Assembly (NCBI GenBank): GCA_964481035.1
Contig: CAYZSE010000097.1
Location: 1 to 13,515, forward strand
Direction of reading: 5' to 3'
From: JAAAPF01 sp964481035
GTDB taxonomy: Bacteria > Pseudomonadota > Alphaproteobacteria > Geminicoccales > Geminicoccaceae
Length of the DNA: 13,515 bases
Each line of letters begins with the position of its first letter. Positions within the stretch are counted from its first letter, which is position 1. Below, piece after piece: positions 6,294 to 13,515 of the stretch. Under the pieces are notes generated by a model. It saw nothing but the letters and a program-made list of their open reading frames with translations, was not told the DNA's origin and searched no databases. The position numbers and the translations under genes were made by a program.

Positions 6294-7736
6294 ATGCCCA
6301 CCACCGTCGTCTGGTTTCGCCAGGACCTCCGCATCGTCGACAACCCGGCGCTCGCCGCCGCCGCCGAGCGGGGCAGCGTCGTGCCGCTCTACATTCACGA
6401 CGACGAGGGGGCCGGCGAATGGCCGCTCGGGGGCGCCGCCCGGTGGTGGCTGCAGCGCAGCCTCGAGGCGCTGGACGCAGAGCTGCGCGCACAGGGCAGC
6501 CGCCTGATCGTCCGCGGGGGAGCCGCGCTGGCGGTGCTCGAGCGCGTCGTCGCCGAGGTCGAGGCGGACGGCGTCGTCTGGAACCGCTGCTACGAGCCGC
6601 GCGCCATCGAGCGCGACCAGGCGATCAAGCGGCACCTCAAGGCCCGCGGTCTCGAGGTGGCGAGCTTCAACGGCTCGCTTCTGTTCGAGCCCTGGCAGGT
6701 CGCGACGCAGAACGGCGATCCCTACAAGGTGTACACGCCCTTTGCGCGGGCGTGCCTCAAGATGCCGCGCCCGGCGGCCCCGGCACCGGCGCCGCCGGCG
6801 CTGCGTTCGCCGCGAGTGCTGTCGACGATCAGCGCCGATTTTCCCGAAATTTTGCCGCCCGCCGCCGATTGGACGCGCGGGCTCCAGAAAGCATGGAGCC
6901 CGGGTTTATCCACTGCGAACAAAAGCTTAGCCGAATTTGTTGAGATTAAGGTCGAGGCATATGGGGATAAGCGCGACCGCCCCGACCTCGCCGGCACCTC
7001 GCGGCTGTCACCACGTCTGCACTGGGGCGAGCTGAGCCCGCGCCAGGTCTGGCACGCCGTGCTCACGGCCTGTGGCGGCGACGAGGCGCTCGATCCCGGC
7101 CGCGGCAGCGAGGTGTTCTTGAAGGAACTGATCTGGCGGGAGTTCGGCTACCACATCCTCTATCACTTCCCGCATCTGCCCGACGCGCCGCTCAAGCGAC
7201 AGTTCCGGCGCTTCCCCTGGGCTGACGATAAGGATCACCGCAACACCTGGCGGTTCGGCCGCACCGGCTATCCGATCGTCGATGCGGGCATGCGGCAGCT
7301 GCGGACCACCGGCTGGATGCACAATCGCGTGCGCATGATCGTCGGCTCGTTCCTGGTCAAGGACCTCTTGGAGGACTGGCGGGTCGGGGCGCGTTGGTTC
7401 TGGGACAATCTCGTCGATGCCGACCTCGCGTCCAACACGCTCGGCTGGCAGTGGGTCGGGGGTTGCGGCCCCGACGCTGCTCCCTATTTCCGAATTTTCA
7501 ACCCCGTGACGCAGGGCCAGAAGTTCGACCCCCAAGGCGCTTATGTGCGGCGCTGGGTTCCGGAGATCGGGGAGCTTTCTGACGACCATCTCCAGGCGCC
7601 TTGGCAAGCGCCGAAAGAGGTTCTGGCCCGAGCCGGTGTCGTGCTCGGCCAGACCTATCCGCACCCCATCGTCGATCACAAGCAGGCCCGGGCGCGAGCG
7701 CTTGACGCGCTCGAGCGGATCAAGCAGTCCGCCTAA
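6294..7736 (+). CDS. phrB: Deoxyribodipyrimidine (CPD) photolyase
   Basis: A class I FAD photolyase that uses blue light to split UV-induced cyclobutane pyrimidine dimers. Its 480 residues fit the family (about 470-480). The N-terminal antenna domain begins MPTTVVWFRQDLRIVDNPAL; the helical FAD domain includes TSRLSPRLHWGELSPRQVWH (near residue 240), WREFGYHILYHFP, then GYPIVDAGMRQLRTTGWMHN and RVRMIVGSFLVKDLL (about 320-360), and NTLGWQWVGGCGPDAAPYFR. The ATG at 6294 follows AAGGTG and lies 13 nt after the pdeM stop, placing it in the repair block. Codons at about 6902-6971 are unusually AT-rich (two TTA Leu codons, ATT, GTT, AAA), unlike the rest of the window, possibly a recombined segment. 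Photolyase versus a related cryptochrome cannot be settled by reading alone, but CPD photolyase is most likely. Confidence 0.93.
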   Translation: MPTTVVWFRQDLRIVDNPALAAAAERGSVVPLYIHDDEGAGEWPLGGAARWWLQRSLEALDAELRAQGSRLIVRGGAALAVLERVVAEVEADGVVWNRCYEPRAIERDQAIKRHLKARGLEVASFNGSLLFEPWQVATQNGDPYKVYTPFARACLKMPRPAAPAPAPPALRSPRVLSTISADFPEILPPAADWTRGLQKAWSPGLSTANKSLAEFVEIKVEAYGDKRDRPDLAGTSRLSPRLHWGELSPRQVWHAVLTACGGDEALDPGRGSEVFLKELIWREFGYHILYHFPHLPDAPLKRQFRRFPWADDKDHRNTWRFGRTGYPIVDAGMRQLRTTGWMHNRVRMIVGSFLVKDLLEDWRVGARWFWDNLVDADLASNTLGWQWVGGCGPDAAPYFRIFNPVTQGQKFDPQGAYVRRWVPEIGELSDDHLQAPWQAPKEVLARAGVVLGQTYPHPIVDHKQARARALDALERIKQSA

Positions 7737-7762
7737 CGGGCACGCGCAGACCGGGAACCGCC

Positions 7763-8191
7763 ATGGACGCTCTCACCGTCGCCGACCGCCAGCGTGAAAT
7801 CGAGGAGGAGTTCGCGCTCTTCGACGAGTGGCGCGACAAAATCGACTACATCATGGACATGGGCCGCGCCCTGCCGCCCCTGCCGGAAGAGGCGCATACC
7901 GAGGCCAACCGGGTGCAGGGCTGCCAGAGCCAGGTGTGGATGGACGCCCGAATCGACCCCGAGACGGGGCGGATGCGGATCCTCGCCGACAGCGACGCGA
8001 TCATCGTCAAAGGGCTCATCGGCATGCTCCTGCGCCTCTACGACGACCGCCCGCCGGGCGAGATCGTCGACAATCCGCCCGAGGTCCTCGAGCGCATCGG
8101 CCTCAAGAGGCACCTCACGCCCGGCCGCGCCAACGGCCTCTACAGCATGATCCAGCGCATCCGCGACCTCGCCCGAGCCCACGCCGGGTGA
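7763..8191 (+). CDS. sufE: SufE-family Fe-S assembly sulfur acceptor
   Basis: A 142-residue cytoplasmic SufE protein, which takes persulfide sulfur from the PLP-dependent cysteine desulfurase SufS and passes it to the SufBCD scaffold. It begins with an amphipathic region (EIEEEFALFDEWRDKIDYIM); the active-site loop is NRVQGCQSQVWMDARID, with the persulfide-carrying Cys at residue 54. The C-terminal LKRHLTPGRANGLYSMIQRI is typical of the family. Length is normal. The ATG at 7763 lies 26 nt after the phrB stop, and the stop codon overlaps the next gene's GTG start (GTGA). No sufS or sufBCD gene is visible, which is common for stand-alone sufE genes in alphaproteobacteria. Confidence 0.94.
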   Translation: MDALTVADRQREIEEEFALFDEWRDKIDYIMDMGRALPPLPEEAHTEANRVQGCQSQVWMDARIDPETGRMRILADSDAIIVKGLIGMLLRLYDDRPPGEIVDNPPEVLERIGLKRHLTPGRANGLYSMIQRIRDLARAHAG

Positions 8192-8712
8192 GGTCCGCGG
8201 CCGTCATCGACGACCTGAGCGCGCCATGGCCGGGCACGCCGCTCGGCACCGCCTGGGAGGTCGTCGTGGATGGCGTCATGGGTGGGCTCTCGAGCGCGAC
8301 GATGCGCCGTGAGACGGTCGCGGGGCGCCCGGCGGTGCGGCTGCAGGGCGAGGTCAGCCTCGCCAACAACGGCGGCTTCGTACAGCTCGCGCTCGACCTG
8401 GCGCCCGCCGGCGGGGCGATCGACGCGAGCACCTGGAGCGGCATCGAGCTCGACGTCCTCGGCAACGACGAGACCTACAACCTGCACCTGCGGACCGCCG
8501 ACGTCGTTCGCCCCTGGCAGTCCTACCGCCAGAACTTCAAAGCACCGCCGCGGTGGACGACCGTGCCGCTCGCCTTCGCCGACTTCGCGGCGCACCGGGT
8601 GGCCGCCCCGCTTCGTCTCGCGCGCCTGCGGCGGATCGGTATCGTCGCCATCGGCCGCGCCTTCACGGCCGACATCGCCGTCGGCGGCGTGCGCCTGTTC
8701 CGAGCTTCTTGA
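8188..8712 (+). CDS. CIA30 family (complex I intermediate-associated protein 30-like) protein
   Basis: A 174-residue protein with the CIA30/NDUFAF1-like galactose-binding-type beta-sandwich signature: WEVVVDGVMGGLSSATM near residues 25-41, then LQGEVSLANNGGFVQLALDL, WSGIELDVLGNDETYNLHLR, and the late LRRIGIVAIGRAFTADIAVG. The mitochondrial relative is a complex I assembly factor; bacterial members are largely uncharacterised. The GTG at 8188 is chosen because it overlaps the sufE TGA (GTGA) and begins just before the conserved region; an ATG further in would remove family sequence. There is no signal peptide or membrane segment, so it is probably cytoplasmic. Its stop lies only 4 nt from the stop of the opposing DUF4340 gene, with no obvious terminator hairpin between. 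Confidence 0.87.
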   Translation: MRSAAVIDDLSAPWPGTPLGTAWEVVVDGVMGGLSSATMRRETVAGRPAVRLQGEVSLANNGGFVQLALDLAPAGGAIDASTWSGIELDVLGNDETYNLHLRTADVVRPWQSYRQNFKAPPRWTTVPLAFADFAAHRVAAPLRLARLRRIGIVAIGRAFTADIAVGGVRLFRAS

Positions 8713-8716
8713 GCGC

Positions 8717-9691
8717 CTACGACGCTTCGTCGGCGAGCAGCAGGTCGTCGAGCGCCAGGTCCATGCGGTCGAGCTGGAACTGCGGCAGGACGTAGACCCA
8801 CTCGGCGGAAGGCCCCAGGCGAACCCAGGTCGTCCCGTCGACCGTCGCGAGCTCCGCCTGGAAGATCTCGTCGTCGAAGCCGGTCGCCTCCAGCCTCGTC
8901 GCGGTCGCGGGCCAGGCGACCTCGCTCGCCGGCCGCACGTCGTCGAAGCGGAGCGCGTTGAAGACGTCGGCGAGCCGGCGAATGGCGTCGGGATCGACGC
9001 GGCGGCCCTCGGGGCGCCGATCGACGAGCGTCAAGTCCTCCGCGGCCGCGAGCCGGCCGACCGTAAAGCCCTCGCCGTCGGCGGGCGTGACGACCAGCGT
9101 CTTCAGCTCGTCGCGCGCCAGGCTCGGCAGGCTCGTGTCCAGCCAGTCGACGACGGCGGTGGGGACGTCGACGGTGCCGCTCGCGAGCCACGCTCGCTCG
9201 CCGTCGGGCAGCCGCAGGTAGGTGCCGCGCTGCGTGCCGGTGATGGCCTGGCTGCGCTTGCCGAGGATCGCGTCCGCCAACGGCGTGCCGGCCGCATCGT
9301 GGACGGCAACCCGCTGCGCCTCGCTCCCCTCGCCCGGCTCGTCGACCTCGAGACGGGCGAAACGCTCCGGCAAGGCCGTTCGCGGGGCCGCGAAGCGCAG
9401 CCCGGTGAGGCCCGTGACGACCTCCCGCACGGTCTCGACGTCGGCGCGGTAGCCGTAGCGGTCGGGTACGACCCAGGTGCCCTCCTCGAGCCGGACGGTG
9501 ACGCTCTCGCCGCCCTGGCTCACGGTGATGGCGGCGGCACCCTCGGGGCCGGCGACGAGATCGGGGAAGACCGGCTCGTCGAGCTTGGCGGCATCGACGA
9601 TGCGGTCGCTCGCCTGCAGGCTCAGCGTGACGGCGGCGGCGGTCGAGACGACGGCGGCCGCCCCCCAGAAGACGAGCGCGCGAGGTCCCAT
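8717..9691 (-). CDS. DUF4340 domain-containing membrane-anchored protein
   Basis: A 324-residue protein with an N-terminal signal anchor (MGPRALVFWGAAAVVSTAAA and following, about residues 4-24) and a mainly beta-rich extracytoplasmic region. VFPDLV, ITVSQGGESVTVRLEEGTWVV, TYLRLPDGERAWLASG and VDWLDTSLPSLARDELKTLVV match the DUF4340 pattern: repeated beta units with a Trp-Leu-Asp segment. No catalytic motif is visible. The ATG at 9689-9691 is preceded by GAGGAGGGG at 9694-9702, a strong ribosome site that straddles the GldG-like gene's stop. It is the last gene of the four-gene ABC operon, and DUF4340 genes commonly follow GldG-like genes, so it is likely an accessory envelope subunit. Function unknown. 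Confidence 0.85.
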   Translation of the reverse strand: MGPRALVFWGAAAVVSTAAAVTLSLQASDRIVDAAKLDEPVFPDLVAGPEGAAAITVSQGGESVTVRLEEGTWVVPDRYGYRADVETVREVVTGLTGLRFAAPRTALPERFARLEVDEPGEGSEAQRVAVHDAAGTPLADAILGKRSQAITGTQRGTYLRLPDGERAWLASGTVDVPTAVVDWLDTSLPSLARDELKTLVVTPADGEGFTVGRLAAAEDLTLVDRRPEGRRVDPDAIRRLADVFNALRFDDVRPASEVAWPATATRLEATGFDDEIFQAELATVDGTTWVRLGPSAEWVYVLPQFQLDRMDLALDDLLLADEAS

Positions 9692-9701
9692 GATCCCCTC
9701 C

Positions 9702-11573
9702 TCAGTGCAGGCCGGCGGCAGCGCCGCGCTCACCCTGGCGCCGCCGCCACACGAGCAGCCCCACGGCGAAGACGGCGACGGCGGCGGGCACGGCCCAGAT
9801 GTTCAACAGGCGCAAGCTCGAGGCCAGGCGCTCGACATCCTCGTCGAGGGCGAAGCGGACATCCCTGAGCTCCCGGCGGATGGCGAGCAGCTCCGCACGG
9901 AAGCCCTCGACCGCCTCCTCCTGGGCGGCGGTGAGCACGATGCCCTGCTCTTGCTCCTCGGCGCGGATCTCGTCGATCTTGGCCTGGGTCTCCTCCAGCC
10001 GGGCGAGGAGCTCCTGCTCGCTCGCGCGGAACCGCCGTTCGGCCTCGCGCTCCATCTCGTCGATGACGGTGAAGGGCCGGGCGTCGAAGCCGCGCCCGCG
10101 CAACGCCACCAGCCCCTCGCCGCCGGCGAGGTTCTCGGCGGCGTTGACGGCGAGATCGCCGTTGTTGGCGATCGGCACCACGAACTCCTGGCCGAGGAGC
10201 TGCTGGCGCTGCAGCCAGGTGCGGTCGGCCATGAAGTCGGCGTCGGCGATGACGACCAGCCGCAACGGCGCCGTGCTGGCGGCGACATGGGCGCTCGCGG
10301 GCGCGTCCTCGGCGCCTTCGGGCGGGCCGTCGGGGAAGGCGGTCGCGACGTTGCCCTCGACCCGCGCGATCAGCGTCTTGGCCTCACCCGAGGGCGCATA
10401 GCCGTCGAGCAGCGCCAGCGGATCGGGCTGGAGAAGCTGCTCGCGGGGTAAGGTGGCGGCATCGGCGGTGGTGGTGACGAGCGGCCGGAGCGTGGTCGTC
10501 GCGCCCTCGGCGAGGGCGATCGAGCCCGGCGTGTTGAAGGCGAGCCGCTCGAGCTGGCCCAGCGTCGGATCGTCCAGGTCGAATTGCGCGGAATCGGCCG
10601 TGAACCACGCCGGGTAGGTGGTCACGACCGGTCGGCCCTCGTCCATGACCTGTACGCGCATTCCCATCTGCCGGTCGCCGACCACCGTGTCGGCCGGAAC
10701 CTCCAAGCCCCAAGCGGCCAGCAGCGCATCGACGCCGGCGAAGCCCGTGGGCGGTTGCTGCGGCAGGGCGCCGTTCTCGAAGAGCGGGTCGAGGACGAGC
10801 AGGAGGCGTCCGCCCTGGAGCGCGAACTGGTCGACGGCGTAGGCCGTGCGCGCGGGCAAGTCGCGCGGCTGGCCCAAGAGCACGACGTCGACGTCGTCGT
10901 CGATGCGGTCGATCTCGCCGAAGCTGCGGCGCACCTCGAAGACCTCCTCGAGGCTCTCGGTGACGGCCCAGGGCTGGAACTGGTCGGTCGGCAGACCGTA
11001 GAGCGGCAGGTCGCCCACGAGCTGGAGCACCGGCTTTTCGGGGTTGGCGAGGTCGTGGATCAGGCGGGTCAGGTCGTACTCGACGAAGTCGACCCGCTCG
11101 GGCGCCAGATAGGGGATGGCCTCGCGGTCGTCGGTCGTGTTGAGGCCGGCGAGTCCGAGATAGAGCTGCTCGCCCGTAGCACCCAGCGGCAGGCCGCGGA
11201 GCCCGTCGGCGACCGCCTGGTCCTCCTCGGGCGAGAAGGGCCGCGGGTCGTAGCGCTCGACGACGAGATTGCCCGCGGCCAGGGCGGCGTACTCGGCGAG
11301 AAAGTCGGCGAGCCGGTCGGCGTGGGCCTGGAGGCTGGGCCCGAAGGCGCCGAGATCGCTGGAGCGGTAGAAGCGCAGCGTGATGGGCTCCTCGATGGCG
11401 GCCAGAACCTCCTTGGTACCCTCGGAGACCGTGAAGCGCTGGTCCTCGGTGAGGTCGATGCGCCAGCCGCCGAGCCGCTCGCCGGCGACGATGTTGACCG
11501 CGACGAAGGTGACGAGGGCGGCGACGATGACGAAGGCCGAGGTGGTGCGGCGGTTGAGACGCTGTGCCAGCAT
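9702..11573 (-). CDS. GldG-like membrane-anchored ABC system component
   Basis: This 623-residue protein belongs to the GldG/ABC-type uncharacterised transport group. An N-terminal membrane segment (about 13-31, SAFVIVAALVTFVAVNIVAG) is followed by RIDLTEDQRFTVSEGTKEVLAAIEEPITLRFYRS, the classic GldG-like opening. A large periplasmic region contains YDLTRLIHDLANPEKPVLQL and DDDVDVVLLGQPRDLPARTAYAVDQF, then LQGGRLLLVLDPL, as in the IFT52/GldG domain. Residues about 500-585 are rich in Glu, Arg, Leu and Gln and should form a coiled coil; a second membrane segment (about 590-608) and an Arg-rich tail close it. The ATG at 11571-11573 follows GGGAAGGA, 10 nt after the permease stop. In Bacteroidetes the counterpart supports gliding; here the role is unknown. 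Confidence 0.88.
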   Translation of the reverse strand: MLAQRLNRRTTSAFVIVAALVTFVAVNIVAGERLGGWRIDLTEDQRFTVSEGTKEVLAAIEEPITLRFYRSSDLGAFGPSLQAHADRLADFLAEYAALAAGNLVVERYDPRPFSPEEDQAVADGLRGLPLGATGEQLYLGLAGLNTTDDREAIPYLAPERVDFVEYDLTRLIHDLANPEKPVLQLVGDLPLYGLPTDQFQPWAVTESLEEVFEVRRSFGEIDRIDDDVDVVLLGQPRDLPARTAYAVDQFALQGGRLLLVLDPLFENGALPQQPPTGFAGVDALLAAWGLEVPADTVVGDRQMGMRVQVMDEGRPVVTTYPAWFTADSAQFDLDDPTLGQLERLAFNTPGSIALAEGATTTLRPLVTTTADAATLPREQLLQPDPLALLDGYAPSGEAKTLIARVEGNVATAFPDGPPEGAEDAPASAHVAASTAPLRLVVIADADFMADRTWLQRQQLLGQEFVVPIANNGDLAVNAAENLAGGEGLVALRGRGFDARPFTVIDEMEREAERRFRASEQELLARLEETQAKIDEIRAEEQEQGIVLTAAQEEAVEGFRAELLAIRRELRDVRFALDEDVERLASSLRLLNIWAVPAAVAVFAVGLLVWRRRQGERGAAAGLH

Positions 11574-11583
11574 GGTCCTTCCC

Positions 11584-12318
11584 TCAAGCGCCCTTGTTGA
11601 GCTCGACGAGCGCGACGTTGACGGTGAGGCTCACGACGATGAGCGAGCCGAAGAAGACGAGGTGGCGCGCGTCGACGACGCCGTTCTGGATGGCGTCGAA
11701 GTTGGTGAGGAAGCTGAACGAGGCGACGGCGTCGGCCAGCGCCTGCGGCGCCCAGCCGTCGAAGGCGCCCTGCACCAGCTCGAGCCCGCTCATCATGAAG
11801 ACGAAGCAGAGCGCCGTGGCGCCGACGAAGGCGATGACCTGGTTCTTGGTCAGCGCCGAGACGCAGCTCGCGATCGCGAGAAAGCCGCCGGCCATCAGCC
11901 ACGAGCCCAGATAGCCCGCGAGGATCACCCCGTTGTCCGGCGTGCCCAGGTAGTTGACCGTGAGCCACAAGGGGCAGGTGAGCGCCAAGGCGATGCCGGC
12001 GAAGATCCAGGCGGCGAGGAACTTGCCGACGACGGCGGCGGTGGTGCCGAGCGGCAGCGTCAAGAGGAACTCGAGCGTGCCGGACTTGCGCTCCTCGGCC
12101 CAGAGGCGCATGCCCAGGGCGGGGATGAGGAAGAGGTAGAGCCAGGGGTGGAAGACGAAGAAGGCCGAGAGATCGGCCCGCCCGCGCTCGAGGAAGCCGC
12201 CGAGATGGAAGGTCAAGGCGCCACCGAGCGCCAGGAAGACGCAGATGAAGACGTAGGCGAGCGGCGAGGTGAAGTAGGCCTCGAGCTCGCGCCGCATGAC
12301 GAGAAAGGTCGTGCGCAT
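11584..12318 (-). CDS. ABC-2 type permease (GldF-like)
   Basis: A 244-residue integral inner-membrane protein with about six hydrophobic segments. It opens MRTTFLVMRRELEAYFTSPL, typical of GldF/NosY-like ABC-2 permeases. AYVFICVFLALGGALTF is the first membrane helix, and LIPALGMRLWAEERKSGTLE and FLLTLPLGTTAAVVGKFLAA match the conserved cytoplasmic loop that couples to the ATPase. Later helices include VIAFVGATALCFVFMMSGLE. The ATG at 12316-12318 has GGAG at 12327-12330, and the gap to the ATPase stop is 12 nt, so it is co-transcribed with the ATPase and the GldG-like gene. It is presumed to form the membrane pore with the ATPase; the substrate is unknown. Confidence 0.92.
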   Translation of the reverse strand: MRTTFLVMRRELEAYFTSPLAYVFICVFLALGGALTFHLGGFLERGRADLSAFFVFHPWLYLFLIPALGMRLWAEERKSGTLEFLLTLPLGTTAAVVGKFLAAWIFAGIALALTCPLWLTVNYLGTPDNGVILAGYLGSWLMAGGFLAIASCVSALTKNQVIAFVGATALCFVFMMSGLELVQGAFDGWAPQALADAVASFSFLTNFDAIQNGVVDARHLVFFGSLIVVSLTVNVALVELNKGA

Positions 12319-12330
12319 CCCTCTTGCTCC

Positions 12331-13275
12331 TCAAGTGGCCTGGGTGAGCGTGCGGAAGATGTCGTCGAGCCGGCCGCGGCGGCGGGCGATCTCGAGGACC
12401 GGCAGGCCCGCCGTCCGCGCCGTGTCGTGCACCGCGGCGAGCACATCCCCGCCGCGCTCGGGCCGCACCAGGACCACGACCGCGCCGTTCTCGCCGGGCT
12501 CGCTCCGGACATGGGCGACGCCCGGCGCCCGCTCCATCGCCGCGGCGCTGCGCTCGGCCGCCTCCGCCGGCACGGTCAGCGCCACGACGTTGTGGTCGAC
12601 GGCGCGCGCCTGCAGCTCCTTGGGCGTGCCGTCGGCGACGATCCGACCCTGAGCGACGATGATCGCCCGGTCGCACACCGCGTCGACCTCCTCGAGGATG
12701 TGGGTCGAGACGAGGATCGCCTTGTCCTCGGCGATCTCCTGCAAGAGGCGGCGGACCTCGAACTTCTGGTTCGGGTCGAGCCCGTCGGTCGGCTCGTCGA
12801 GGATCAGGAGCTCGGGGTCGTGGAGGATCGCCTGGGCGAGGCCGACGCGGCGCTTGAAGCCCTTGGAGAGCGTCTCGATCGGCCGGCGCCAGACCTGGTC
12901 GAGCTGGAGGCGCTCGCGGACCTCGCGCAGCCGCCGCAGGCGCTCGGTGCCGGCGAGGCCGCGCACCTGGGCGACGAAGGTCAAGAGGCCCAAGGGCGTC
13001 ATGTCGCCGTAGGCCGGCGCCCCCTCGGGCAGGTAGCCGAGATGGCCGCGGGCCGCCTCGGGCCGGCGCTGGACGTCGATGCCGGCGATCCGGGCGTGGC
13101 CGTCGTCGGCGGGCAGGTAGCCGGTGATCATCCGCATCGTCGTCGACTTGCCGGCACCGTTGGGCCCGAGAAAGCCCACGACGTCGCCGCGCTTCACCTG
13201 AAACGAGATGCCGTCGACCGCGGTGAGCCCGCCGAAACGCTTGGTCAGCCCCTCCACCTCGAGCAGGACGTCCAT
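12331..13275 (-). CDS. ABC transporter ATP-binding protein (GldA-like)
   Basis: A 314-residue cytoplasmic ABC ATPase energising the adjacent permease. It has Walker A GPNGAGKST (37-45), a Q-loop region GYLPEGAPAYGDMTPLGLL, the signature LSKGFKRRVGLAQAI (from L136), Walker B LLILDEPTDGLDP (D160, E161) and the switch His in STHILEEV. The LSKG rather than LSGG signature is usual in this GldA/NosF-like group. The last ~90 residues form a regulatory tail ending GRLDDIFRTLTQAT. The ATG at 13273-13275 is preceded by GAGGGAGA (13281-13288), and the conserved LLEVEGLTKRFGG begins straight after; longer starts to 13410 would cross the promoter. It is the first gene of the operon. Confidence 0.94.
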   Translation of the reverse strand: MDVLLEVEGLTKRFGGLTAVDGISFQVKRGDVVGFLGPNGAGKSTTMRMITGYLPADDGHARIAGIDVQRRPEAARGHLGYLPEGAPAYGDMTPLGLLTFVAQVRGLAGTERLRRLREVRERLQLDQVWRRPIETLSKGFKRRVGLAQAILHDPELLILDEPTDGLDPNQKFEVRRLLQEIAEDKAILVSTHILEEVDAVCDRAIIVAQGRIVADGTPKELQARAVDHNVVALTVPAEAAERSAAAMERAPGVAHVRSEPGENGAVVVLVRPERGGDVLAAVHDTARTAGLPVLEIARRRGRLDDIFRTLTQAT

Positions 13276-13343
13276 CGGTGTCTCCCTCACCCTCGCCGGC
13301 GGCATCGCGACCGGGCGGCGCCAGCCTGCCCGAGCCGGCGCGG

Positions 13344-13371
13344 ATGTAGCCCCTGCGCCGGGGCGCTTCAA
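13344..13371 (-). promoter_or_regulatory. Putative alphaproteobacterial sigma-70 promoter for the Gld-like ABC operon
   Basis: On the minus strand TTGAAG (13371-13366) is followed after 16 bp by CTACAT (13349-13344), close to the alphaproteobacterial CTTGAC-N17-CTATAT type. Transcription would start near 13337, leaving a leader of about 60 nt with the ribosome site GAGGGAGA at 13281-13288. The -35 lies inside a short inverted repeat (GGGCGC, 6-nt gap, GCGCCC, 13361-13378) that could be an operator. The rest of 13276-13515 shows no gene I can support. Confidence 0.5.
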
Positions 13372-13515
13372 GGCGCCCGACACGCCCCCGCCGCGGCACC
13401 ACGGGCCCACGCCCGCACCGCTCCCCGCCGCCTGCCGGTCAAGTCGTTGAAACCGGGAGAAACACCACGGGATCGTTGGGTCATGCGGCGCGCCGGAACC
13501 ACGCCCCGGCGACGC

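Noticed and set aside
6879..6901. GGGCTCC/GGAGCCC hairpin inside phrB
   Set aside because: It lies within coding sequence that reads through normally, and a 7-bp GC stem is common by chance here.
11069..13402. Long minus-strand frame overlapping the ATPase, permease and GldG-like genes
   Set aside because: It is out of frame with three clearly recognised genes and has an Arg/Pro/Ser-biased translation without motifs.
13483..13515. Possible plus-strand gene start (ATG at 13483, open to the window edge)
   Set aside because: Only 11 codons are visible (Arg-rich), and there is no ribosome site; the TTGAAA at 13447 lacks a matching -10.

Overview
The window is very GC-rich (by eye well above 70% GC) and densely packed. 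Strong G/C third-position preference, alphaproteobacterial-type promoter spacing, a periplasmic c'-type cytochrome, and ligase-associated repair genes together suggest an alphaproteobacterium, perhaps of Rhodospirillales or Geminicoccales type. This placement is inference; there is no rRNA or other taxonomic marker here.

Layout. (1) Positions 1-730, minus strand: the 5' part of a dead IS256/Mutator-family transposase, cut by the window edge and broken by an amber codon and by a 38-nt hairpin-forming insertion. A perfect 24-bp palindrome lies just upstream at 810-833. (2) 960-2438, minus strand: a c'-type cytochrome precursor behind pyridoxal kinase pdxY. (3) 2515-8712, plus strand: a tight chain of pdxH, a ligase-associated Lhr-type DEXH helicase, the phosphoesterase pdeM, DNA photolyase phrB, sufE and a CIA30-family gene. 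Several neighbours overlap by 4 nt (TTGA, ATGA, GTGA). (4) 13275-8717, minus strand: a four-gene operon made of an ABC ATPase, an ABC-2 permease, a GldG-like membrane-anchored protein and a DUF4340 protein. It ends 4 nt from the CIA30 stop, so the two gene chains converge. A good promoter candidate for it lies at 13344-13371.

How the genes fit together. pdxY and pdxH are divergent around a 76-bp spacer and together make up PLP salvage (kinase and oxidase). The helicase, PdeM and photolyase form a DNA-repair block, but the exonuclease and ATP-dependent ligase that usually accompany the helicase and PdeM are absent from the visible neighbourhood. SufE works with a PLP-dependent cysteine desulfurase, and CIA30 proteins are tied to complex I assembly, so the plus-strand chain mixes cofactor supply, Fe-S assembly and repair. 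The minus-strand Gld-like operon is the best candidate for an uncharacterised system: its components resemble the Bacteroidetes GldA/GldF/GldG set but occur here in a proteobacterial context with a DUF4340 partner. No tRNA, rRNA or CRISPR array was seen.
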